Source of the DNA: Naumovozyma dairenensis CBS 421
Lineage: Eukaryota > Ascomycota > Saccharomycetes > Saccharomycetales > Saccharomycetaceae
Direction of reading: 5' to 3'
DNA: 64,000 nt
Assembly (NCBI RefSeq): GCF_000227115.2
Contig: NC_016484.1
Coordinates: 930,001-994,000, forward strand
A program made the position numbers and the translations under genes. Position 1 is the stretch's first letter, and each line of letters starts with the position of its first letter. The notes beneath the pieces were generated by a model, which saw only the letters and a program-made list of their open reading frames with translations, had not been told where the DNA came from and did no database searches. Positions 31,875 through 40,988 of this stretch are shown here, piece by piece.

Positions 31875-31882
31875 TTACGTAA
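31875..31882. promoter_or_regulatory. bZIP-type palindrome TTACGTAA
   Basis: Perfect 8-base palindrome of the kind bound by CREB/Yap-like bZIP factors in yeasts, about 830 bases upstream of adhesin gene 1. It lies within a cluster of related TACGTA words. Another perfect copy (35354-35361) lies upstream of adhesin gene 2. Confidence 0.35.
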
Positions 31883-32005
31883 CTTTCGCGAAGATCTTTT
31901 GATTTACGTACGTACGTTCTTCAGATCGATTAGTAATTTTTCCGAAAAACGATACAGAAACACGGGACCCTATTCTAGAAGGATTATTCCATGGCAAAAT
32001 ATCGT

Positions 32006-32052
32006 CATCTCATCTCGTCTTATCTCATCTCATCTCATCTCCTCTCATCTCA
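32006..32052. repeat. TCTCA pentanucleotide tract
   Basis: Imperfect array of CATCT/TCTCA units, about nine copies with two interruptions, in the upstream region of adhesin gene 1. It is a likely length-variable promoter microsatellite. Confidence 0.8.
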
Positions 32053-32560
32053 AGTCCTCTGCTCGTGTCTCATCCCATCCCGGGCTCCCAGTTTCCTTCC
32101 AAATCAAAAATTCAAAAACATGTTTTCAATAGTACTTTGAAATAATGTTCTCCGGTCTTACTTTTTAGATTTACCGGCCCTCTTCCATTGAATAACAGTC
32201 TAACACATCTATAGAGACATAGACTACAGTGAGGAACGAACCGTGGTATCCACGGTAAATTCACAGTGTTACTATGTATCTAACTGAAAAACCCTTTCTC
32301 TGAGATTTACGGAATCTTTCCTTTAACATTAAACTTTTGGCAAAAGGTTATGTTTAATAAGCTTTAAACCATAACTACATACTCCCTATGCCTTTATTTT
32401 AATAAAATACATCAATAGATTTTATGGCATCTCAAAGGACTCACAACTGTATGTGGATGGGGTTTTCCAACAAAAAGACGAGGATCGTAAATTATACTTC
32501 AACATGACCATGATGGGGAAGTTTGGCAAGTAAAATTGAGGTTTAAAGAAAAATCTTTCA

Positions 32561-32570
32561 TATATAAAAG
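32561..32570 (+). promoter_or_regulatory. TATA box of adhesin gene 1
   Basis: TATATAAAAG, 150 bases before the ATG at 32711. Strong consensus TATA boxes are typical of regulated, stress-responsive yeast genes. Confidence 0.55.
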
Positions 32571-32710
32571 ACAAACGTTTTCAAAGTTTATAAGAGTATA
32601 GTTGTTGATTCAATTTACTTCCTTTGCCTTTTATTTTATTTTATTTATTATGCAACTACATCAACAACAAAAACATAAACTCCAAACAAATCATTAATAA
32701 TTCAATCAAA

Positions 32711-34126
32711 ATGATGTCTAAATATTACATACTGGTAATTCTAACCAGTTTACTGTTGAATGTTGCTTCAGCATTTGATCTTTTCGGAAGACTACATTAT
32801 CTAGGGCCTGTTCAGTACTATTTCCCATTCTCTATTAAAAAAGGTAGTGTGTTTGCAATTACTCGCTGTAAACATGCTTGGTTTCACGACAATTTAAATA
32901 ATCAAGGTGATATCTGTGTTAGTTCCGCAAACGTGACTGGTAACTCCTTTCAAAACGACGGTAATTTTCTTTTAAGTGACGCCACCGATTTAAGTTTAAC
33001 AGACTTTTCTAATAATGGTTTCTTTGCTATGCGCGACACTGTTAGACCTATTGGTACTACTAAGCTATTCGCCAAAAATAGTTTTATTAACCTCGGTATT
33101 ATCCACATTGAAACTATTTTGCAACACACTCTAGGTACAGGTGGTGCTAACATGCTAAACAGGGGCACTATTGTCCTTAATGGTGGTAACCATACGTTAA
33201 GGTCTTCTTTGGTCGGCGGAGGCTGTCTTGCTTTGTTGAAGCAAGAGGAACTTCATATTGACATAAGTACAACAGTTGATAATCTAATTTACCTGGACAG
33301 TGCTAACAAAGAAATTCATTTCTCTGGTATGCCAAACCTTATCGGATTACCTATGACTTTCAGTGGCTTCACAAAGAATCATGATTTATATTTCCACGGT
33401 TCTCAAACCTCTCGTACACATTTATTAGTTGGATCATATTCTCCTTTAACCGGTACATTAGTGATTATAACCACTCCAAAACCATTCAGTGGTGCATATG
33501 ATATACTAACCAGATCAATCTACATAGGCTTCGGCTACGATATGTTCCGCTTCAACTTCGAGTTTATGACCTACAGAGGCCTCCCAGTTGTTCATATCAC
33601 TTACAATAAGCAAGGGCCAAACCAGGGTGTTCCCCACAGATGTAGAATCGATGCTACTGTCCCAAACTTTGAGCAATGTGTCTCAAGTGCAGGACCAGGT
33701 ACAACTTATGTATCAGGAACAACTCCAACTCCAATATCTACCATATCCAACTCTGCTAATACAAGAAGTACTAGTACCGTTTCAAAATCAACTGCTACTG
33801 GCTTGGTTAGTTCTGCTGACTTGATAAGTTCTGTAGTAACGTCTTCTGCCGATGTGGCACAAACAACTACCCCAGTCACCACAACTGCTGACTTGATAAG
33901 TTCTGTAGTAACATCTTCTGCCGATGTGGCACAAACCACTACCCCAGTCACAACAACTACTGACTTTATAAGCCCTGTAGTTACATCTTCAGTTGTTGTA
34001 GCACCAAGTACTACCTCCACTACCGAGCTTACCTCCTTCAAACCATCCATAATTTCCACTACAGAACGTACATCCACTACCACATCAAGAAAACCTGACG
34101 CTACTATTACTGAAAGAAAGCGTTAA
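32711..34126 (+). CDS. HYR/IFF-like cell-wall adhesin, short form (adhesin 1)
   Basis: Secreted adhesin-like protein of about 471 residues. The frame opens at a TTG at 32624, but the Met pair at 32711/32714 begins a clean signal peptide (MMSKYYILVILTSLLLN) matching the two paralogs downstream, so 32711 is used. Residues about 25-320 form the hyphally-regulated cell wall protein type N-terminal domain. Motifs shared with the paralogs include GGNHTLRSSLVGGGCLAL, HGSQTSRTHLLVGSYSPLTG and GFGYDMFRFNFEF. A short Thr/Ser/Val stalk follows with three 24-residue repeats (ADLISSVVTSSADVAQTTTP). It ends abruptly with a charged ERKR and has neither the Cys-containing tail of the paralogs nor a GPI signal. 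It also lacks the Cys found after QTFY in the others. It may be a truncated or soluble form. Confidence 0.8.
   Translation: MMSKYYILVILTSLLLNVASAFDLFGRLHYLGPVQYYFPFSIKKGSVFAITRCKHAWFHDNLNNQGDICVSSANVTGNSFQNDGNFLLSDATDLSLTDFSNNGFFAMRDTVRPIGTTKLFAKNSFINLGIIHIETILQHTLGTGGANMLNRGTIVLNGGNHTLRSSLVGGGCLALLKQEELHIDISTTVDNLIYLDSANKEIHFSGMPNLIGLPMTFSGFTKNHDLYFHGSQTSRTHLLVGSYSPLTGTLVIITTPKPFSGAYDILTRSIYIGFGYDMFRFNFEFMTYRGLPVVHITYNKQGPNQGVPHRCRIDATVPNFEQCVSSAGPGTTYVSGTTPTPISTISNSANTRSTSTVSKSTATGLVSSADLISSVVTSSADVAQTTTPVTTTADLISSVVTSSADVAQTTTPVTTTTDFISPVVTSSVVVAPSTTSTTELTSFKPSIISTTERTSTTTSRKPDATITERKR
33815..34020 (+). repeat. 72-bp minisatellite in adhesin 1
   Basis: Three in-frame units of 72 bases (24 residues). 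The first two are nearly identical (starts at 33815 and 33887) and the third is diverged. It encodes the Ser/Thr/Val stalk. Confidence 0.85.
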
Positions 34127-36505
34127 GCATATATCACGAGATAAATATTTTGCACATCCATATTGGAGGCTCTCGGTACCGTTATCGATATGGTTTTTCT
34201 ACTTACGTTATCGAGGAACTTTAACTTTTTTACTTAGAACGGTTACCTTTATATTTTTCGTTCTTATATTTTATTTTCTTTTCCTGGTGTGATTTTATAA
34301 CTTTATAATGTACTAAATAATCTAAAAACAGTCTTCGTTTTAGTTCAATATTGAGTTTTTAAACCTATCTGTTGTAAAACAACATCTTGGTTTTTTATTA
34401 AGTAGGAAACGGTGTTTGTTTTGAAAATTAAAAAAGAACATTGGGGAGTGCAAAGCCTCAAAATTCTTTGGAAATATAGGCTACTTATAACTTTAAAATA
34501 TACAGAAATTTATTGTAACTGATAAATAGATTCAAGAATATAGGAATATATTGTACAGAATAATAATTAAAAGCTACAATTCAAATTTATATTTTAATTA
34601 AGAGAAATAGTCTTTTATTTTCTTCAAAGCGAACTTCTTTTATAAGCCAAAATAACATATTAATAACTTTAATGACTAAATCTAACGAAGATGTGCCCTC
34701 CAATCTGGCAATTAAGTTGCGATATTTCTATAAGACTTCAAAGGGCAGACTTTTTGTATATTCAAAAACGTACCTATAAAAAGACGGCCGCAAATAAAAA
34801 ACATATGTAAGGTTCAGATATATAAAACGGAACTCATGGACGATGTATTTACAGGTCCGAAAATATAATATTATTTAACCTACAGTTGTATCTAACTTCA
34901 ATGCACTCAAAAGCTCCTCCAAAATTTTAGAATAGCTTGTCATAAGAATAATACTTCAAATGATTGCCTATCCAGTGCGTCAATACCTAAAGAATCATTG
35001 TAACAATCTTAGAATATTAAACTTATCACCGAATAATAAATCCCTGTAATTACTTTTGTATCTTACGTTAGAAAAGCAGTTTGAGGAGACTATCCTTAAA
35101 TACATCTCAAAACAACAACTGTCCGCCATGGGATCCGATAAGCCCTGAATCTTCATAATTTACCTACTAACTCGGTAAATAATCGATCGCAGTTGGGAGT
35201 CCAGCTTATAATACTCTAATAATAATGCGTATAAATAAATATATAGATAGATCTACGTACATAATCAGGGCACAAGTAAGATGCTGCATCATCCCATTGA
35301 TCGAAAACGTTTCAAAAAATGATTTACATTTCCTCCATGCATGTTAACGTTTATTACGTAAGGGGGCATGGGGGAAGTTAGGGTAAAAGGTAAAGGAAAA
35401 GAAGGTTTGATTGAATTTGTTTTGGCAGACAGGATAGGGTTGAGGAAAAATTGATGGTTAAATAAAAGCTAAAAAATTGGAACATATTTCTTTCTACAAA
35501 AATGAAGTGCAGGGCCTGGTAAAAGGGTTATAAAATAAGTTAAACTAATGGAGCATAGGCCTTAAGATAGGGCGCGATAGAAAAGGTTTTCTATTCCTTC
35601 CAGCTATACGTAACCTAACATTAGATGCCCCCTCCCCCCCGAAGACTAAGGAGTTGCGTGGAAATACGGGTTCCTCGGGGTTTCCTCGAAAAAAGACGCA
35701 GCGCAAATTTCCACGTCAGATTTATTTCCTCCGGTGAGATTTCCATTTTTATTCTTTCTTTGTTTGGAGTTCGGCTCACCACCTGGTTGGGAGAAGAGCT
35801 TTGAGAACGACATATCAAATTTTTGAACACAATGCAAGTTATGTACGTGAAAAGACAGTATCGACTGTACATCACAATTGAGCTACCTACACACAAATGT
35901 TCACATTTATGCTGAATATACCGGTATCATTCTTCTAGAAACAAGCAAATGATATTCGTACTTGTATAAGCTCTGAAGATCAAAATTCTGCATCTGATTT
36001 TGTTAATTACTTGGCAAAATCGTCTTCTACTAATAAGCGTTATAGTTAGTTGATTCATGCTGCTGAACTAAGAAACAAGACACATCTTTATGATCGACAA
36101 CTAGAAAGAAATAGATGCCATATATCATTTATGCAGAATTTACTTAGTGACAAAGTTTGTCATAGTTGTCGCTTCTACGAGCATTACATTTGTGCTTTTG
36201 AGAGCAATCTTCTTTATACCCCAACTAGCTTTTCATTTTTAATAGCAAATTATAGTTGAAGATTGATTTACACCTTGGATAACCATATTCTACTTTTTCA
36301 GTTTACCTGTGGTAGCGTAGAGGGAGATTTTCAAGGATACTTCACTCTCCCAAATAGTATGATGAACTTCTGTTGCTTGTAATCTTGATATTTAAAGCAA
36401 TAACCTTTATCTTCATCGAGTTTAAGATTTTTAGTTCCTTTTAAATCGTTTTCCAATTTTTTTTGGCTACAAAAAACCAAAGGAAAAATTCCCAAATTGA
36501 ATATA
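34127..36505. other. Spacer between adhesin genes 1 and 2
   Basis: A 2.4-kb AT-rich spacer serving as 3' region of adhesin 1 and upstream region of adhesin 2. It contains TTACGTAA (35354-35361), a G/C-run region (about 35355-35720, with CCCCCTCCCCCCC at about 35627), and AT-rich DNA before adhesin 2. The ORFs here are short, or begin at non-ATG codons, and resemble no family. Nothing else is recognised. Confidence 0.4.
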
Positions 36506-39500
36506 ATGTTTCCCAAATATTATATTCTGTTTACTTTAACAACTCTCATATATCAACTGGCTGCGGCCCTTGATATTACGAAAGATTTGAACCTATACGG
36601 TTCAGCCGAATATACTGACTCCATATCTATCGGCAAAGGTTTGATTTTCGCCATTAGCGGTGGTGAAAAAGTTGAATTCCAAAATAATTTACATAATAAT
36701 GGGGATTTATGTGTTGGATCCCATCATGTCCATTTTGGTTGTCCTTCTTTGAAGAATGACGGTAATTTAGTTGTCCATAACCCCCAAAAATATACTGTTA
36801 GTGGGAGTATGGATTTCCTATTAACTGACTTTTTGAATAATGGGTTCCTTGCTATTCACAATAGTTTTGCATCGTCTATGTTTGGTTCGATATTAACATC
36901 AAAGACATTCATTAACATTGGTGTCATCCACATTGAAACTTCCATGAGACTTACTTTAGGCGCATCCTCCACCTCTATCCAAAATAAAGGTACCATGATT
37001 TTCAACGGTGGTAATTATACTTTAGATTCTTCCATTATTGGTGGAGGTTGTATTGCTATGCAAAACAAACATGAAATACATATTGATATAAGTAAAACAT
37101 TTGACCAAACTTTCTACTGTGATAGTTACGAAAAAGAAATTCATTTCACTGGTTTACCAAATCTTATTGGCCTTCCAATAGTTTTTAACGGGTTCTCCAA
37201 TACCCATGAACTATATTTTCACGGTTCTCAAACCGCACGTACCCATTTCTTGGTTGGTAAGTATTCCCCTTTAACTGGTCTTATTGTTATCGTGACTACC
37301 CCAATTCCATTTAGAGGAGCTTGGGATGTTATGACAAGATCCATTTTCGTCGGTTACGGCTATGATATGTTCCAATTTAAATTTGAATTTATCTCCCATA
37401 GAGGACTACCATGTGTACACGTTCATTATAACAAACCTTGTCCACATCCTTCTATCCCTCCACATTGTAACATTACTACCGGCCTACCTTGGGATAAATG
37501 TACAGAGTCTGCTTCGAGTTCCGCTGCTTTATCAACGATTCACTACATATCCTCATCTGCTAGCATGAGCTCAACGACTCCAACGTCATCCAGTTCTGCT
37601 GTCGTTACTTCGTCCATTCAAACCGATGAATATTCTTCCTATCCTTCTACTGGTTTAGGAACACCTTCCCAACCAGCTAACACTGCTTCTGTTAGCTCAA
37701 CCGGTCTACCACCTCCATACACCACTACTGTTGTGTCTGGATCCTCCACTGAAACCGACATTGTTTCTTACTACTCCACCACCGATTCCGAAGGCAAGCC
37801 ATCCACTGGTGTCACTACCATCCCAATCCCAGGCTCTTCCCTTCCTACTGTTACTGGTGCTTCTAGTGTAACATCAAACAGAATTACTTCTGGAACCTTA
37901 ACTGAAAGCTGTTCAACATCATTAGTTATCACAACAAACACTGATTCCTACGAGATCATCAGCACCTCTTTTGAAGTGGACCTCCCAGTTTCCACATCAC
38001 TTTCATCTGTTGCTGCCTCTTCTGGTGCTTCTGGTGTACCTCCTCCATACACCACTACTGTTGTGTCTGGATCTTCCACTGAAACCGACATTGTTTCTTA
38101 CTACTCCACCACCGATTCCGAAGGCAAGCCATCTACTGGTATCACTACCATCCCAATCCTAGGTTCCTCCGCTGCTGCCTCTTCTGGTGCTTCTGGTGTA
38201 CCTCCTCCATACACCACTACTGTTGTGTCTGGATCCTCCACTGAAACCGACATTGTTTCTTACTACTCCACCACCGATTCCGAAGGTAAGCCATCCACTG
38301 GTGTCACTACCATCCCAATCCCAGGTTCTTCCGCTGCTGCCTCTTCTGGTGCTTCTGGTGTACCTCCTCCATACACCACTACTGTTGTGTCTGGATCCTC
38401 CACTGAAACCGACATTGTTTCTTACTACTCCACCACCGATTCCGAAGGTAAGCCATCCACTGGTGTCACTACCATCCCAATCCTAGGTTCCTCCGCTGCT
38501 GCCTCTTCTGGTGCTTCTGGTGTACCTCCTCCATACACCACTACTGTTGTGTCTGGATCCTCCACTGAAACCGACATTGTTTCTTACTACTCCACCACCG
38601 ATTCCGAAGGCAAGCCATCTACTGGTGTCACTACCATCCCAATCCTAGGTTCCTCCGCTGCTGCCTCTTCTGGTGCTTCTGGTGTACCTCCTCCATACAC
38701 CACTACTGTTGTGTCTGGATCCTCCACTGAAACCGACATTGTTCTTACTACTCCACCACGATTCCGAAGGTAAGCATCCANNNNNNNNNNNNNNNNNNNN
38801 NNNNNNNNNNNNNNNNNNNNNNNNNNNNNNNNNNNNNNNNNNNNNNNNNNNNNNNNNNNNNNNNNNNNNNNNNNNNNNNNNNNNNNNNNNNNNNNNNNNN
38901 NNNNNNNNNNNNNNNNNNNNNNNNNNNNNNNNNNNNNNNNNNNNNNNNNNNNNNNNNNNNNNNNNNNNNNNNNNNNNNNNNNNNNNNNNNNNNNNNNNNN
39001 NNNNNNNNNNNNNNNNNNNNNNNNNNNNNNNNNNNNNNNNNNNNNNNNNNNNNNNNNNNNNNNNNNNNNNNNNNNNNNNNNNNNNNNNNNNNNNNNNNNN
39101 NNNNNNNNNNNNNNNNNNNNNNNNNNNNNNNNNNNNNNNNNNNNNNNNNNNNNNNNNNNNNNNNNNNNNNNNNNNNNNNNNNNNNNNNNNNNNNNNNNNN
39201 NNNNNNNNNNNNNNNNNNNNNNNNNNNNNNNNNNNNNNNNNNNNNNNNNNNNNNNNNNNNNNNNNNNNNNNNNNNNNNNNNNNNNNNNNNNNNNNNNNNN
39301 NNNNNNNNNNNNNNNNNNNNNNNNNNNNNNNNNNNNNNNNNNNNNNNNNNNNNNNNNNNNNNNNNNNNNNNNNTGGTGTACCTCCTCCATACACCACTAC
39401 TGTTGTGTCTGGATCCTCCACTGAAACCGACATTGTTTCTTACTACTCCACCACCGATTCCGAAGGCAAGCCATCTACTGGTGTCACTACCATCCCAATC

Positions 39501-40988
39501 CCAGGTTCCTCCGCTGCTGCCTCTTCTGGTGCTTCTGGTGTACCTCCTCCATACACCACTACTGTTGTGTCTGGATCTTCCACTGAAACCGACATTGTTT
39601 CTTACTACTCCACCACTGATTCCGAAGGCAAGCCATCCACTGGTGTCACTACCATCCCAATCCCAGGTTCCTCCGCTGCTGCCTCTTCTGGTGCTTCTGG
39701 TGTACCTCCTCCATACACCACTACTGTTGTGTCTGGATCCTCCACTGAAACCGACATTGTTTCTTACTACTCCACCACTGATTCCGAAGGCAAGCCATCC
39801 ACTGGTGTCACTACCATCCCAATCCCAGGCTCTTCCGTTGCTGTCTCTTCTGGTTCTGCTTATCCATCATCTGGTGGAAAGAGTNNNNNNNNNNNNNNNN
39901 NNNNNNNNNNNNNNNNNNNNNNNNNNNNNNNNNNNNNNNNNNNNNNNNNNNNNNNNNNNNNNNNNNNNNNNNNNNNNNNNNNNNNNNNNNNNNNNNNNNN
40001 NNNNNNNNNNNNNNNNNNNNNNNNNNNNNNNNNNNNNNNNNNNNNNNNNNNNNNNNNNNNNNNNNNNNNNNNNNNNNNNNNNNNNNNNNNNNNNNNNNNN
40101 NNNNNNNNNNNNNNNNNNNNNNNNNNNNNNNNNNNNNNNNNNNNNNNNNNNNNNNNNNNNNNNNNNNNNNNNNNNNNNNNNNNNNNNNNNNNNNNNNNNN
40201 NNNNNNNNNNNNNNNNNNNNNNNNNNNNNNNNNNNNNNNNNNNNNNNNNNNNNNNNNNNNNNNNNNNNNNNNNNNNNNNNNNNNNNNNNNNNNNNNNNNN
40301 NNNNNNNNNNNNNNNNNNNNNNNNNNNNNNNNNNNNNNNNNNNACCATCCCAATCCCAGGTTCTTCCGCTGCTGCCTCTTCTGGTGCTTCTGGTGTACCT
40401 CCTCCATACACCACTACTGTTGTGTCTGGATCCTCCACTGAAACCGACATTGTTTCTTACTACTCCACCACCGATTCGGAGGGTAAGCCATCTACTGGTG
40501 TCACTACCATCCCAATTTCCCGTACTTCATCCTTAACGAGTGCAGTTGTTTCTTCCACTAGTACGATAGGTAGTTCCAGGAGTTCATATTCAAGTTATGT
40601 CGCACGTTCTTCGCTGTTATTTAATTCAACACAATCCTCGAAATCTGTTCCCGCTTCTACCTCGTATGTAGGTTCTAAGTCAAAACCTTCTACTGCTGGG
40701 GTTGGTATATCGTCTTCTCGTTCCACAGCAACTCTTTCGAGATCATCTAGGCCGTCAAGTGTTGTAAGTTCAGCTAGAAGTTCCTTGGTATCCTCAAACA
40801 TTGAACAATCCAAACCTTCCAGTACGACCTTCCCATCACCAACTAGTTCTTTGAATACCAGTTCGAGCACTTCCAAGAATACTATATGTTCGGCTTCCAT
40901 TCTAATCGATTGTGGGGGGGTTACATTTACAACGTTTTTCCAATATACAACAGTCACTGTAACACAGACAGAATATAAGACTAAATGA
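36506..40988 (+). CDS. HYR/IFF-like adhesin with 54-residue repeats, interrupted by two assembly gaps (adhesin 2)
   Basis: Large cell-wall adhesin. An ORF caller would start at TTG 36497; the ATG at 36506 gives MFPKYYILFTLTTLIYQLAAA, a signal peptide like those of the paralogs. The N-terminal HYR/IFF-type domain spans about 20-330, with CVGSHHVHFG, GGNYTLDSSIIGGGCIAM, HGSQTARTHFLVGKYSPLTG and GYGYDMFQFKFEF. Next come a Ser/Thr linker and a flocculin-like repeat of 54 residues (PPPYTTTVVSGSSTETDIVS start). The last ~35 residues carry the tail CSASILIDCGGVTFTTFFQY, shared with adhesin 3, with no GPI hydrophobic end. The frame appears broken at 38773, but that is three single-base deletions within 38740-38780 at a gap edge. 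I treat 36506-40988 as one gene. Confidence 0.82.
38781..39373. other. Assembly gap 1 (593 N)
   Basis: Run of N inside the adhesin 2 repeats. By unit phase the true length should be 58 + 162n bases; 544 (n=3) is nearest to the recorded 593. Confidence 0.95.
39885..40343. other. Assembly gap 2 (459 N)
   Basis: Second run of N inside adhesin 2. It is preceded by a change of sequence (SSGSAYPSSGGKS) that is not part of the 54-residue unit, so the gap may hide a different segment. Recorded length keeps the reading frame. Confidence 0.95.

Larger units (their letters stand above)
29840..32710. promoter_or_regulatory. Long spacer: TEX1 promoter and upstream region of adhesin gene 1
   Basis: A 2.9-kb stretch. 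The TEX1-proximal end has TGAGTCA (about 29881). The middle part (about 30840-31910) is unusually rich in CG and in TACGTA/TAACGTA words (30848, 31027, 31076, 31327, 31694-31707, TTACGTAA at 31875-31882, and TACGTACGTACGT near 31905). A TCTCA pentanucleotide tract sits at 32006-32052, and a TATATAAAAG TATA box at 32561 lies 150 bases before the adhesin ATG. Apart from one doubtful small ORF (30437) no gene is seen. Long complex promoters are usual for yeast flocculin-type genes. Confidence 0.5.
37701..40515 (+). repeat. 162-bp tandem repeats of adhesin 2
   Basis: Near-identical units of 162 bases (54 residues, Gly-Val-Pro-Pro-Pro-Tyr start) begin at 38033, 38195, 38357, 38519 and 38681, then after a gap at 39375, 39537 and 39699, then after a second gap near 40393. 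An isolated diverged unit sits at about 37707. Units differ by a few bases (for example IPIP/IPIL). This homogeneity is why the assembly contains N runs. Confidence 0.93.

Noticed and set aside
35621..35896. Minus-strand 91-codon ORF between adhesins 1 and 2
   Set aside because: No domain and composition like translated spacer; a second overlapping frame is equally open.
38587..39433. Minus-strand ORFs of about 260 codons across the first N run
   Set aside because: They consist mostly of undetermined bases and mirror frames of the adhesin 2 repeat; the 162-bp unit keeps the reverse frames open.
39376..40536. Plus-strand second-frame ORF of 386 codons in adhesin 2
   Set aside because: Same effect of the 162-bp unit, and it includes the second N run.
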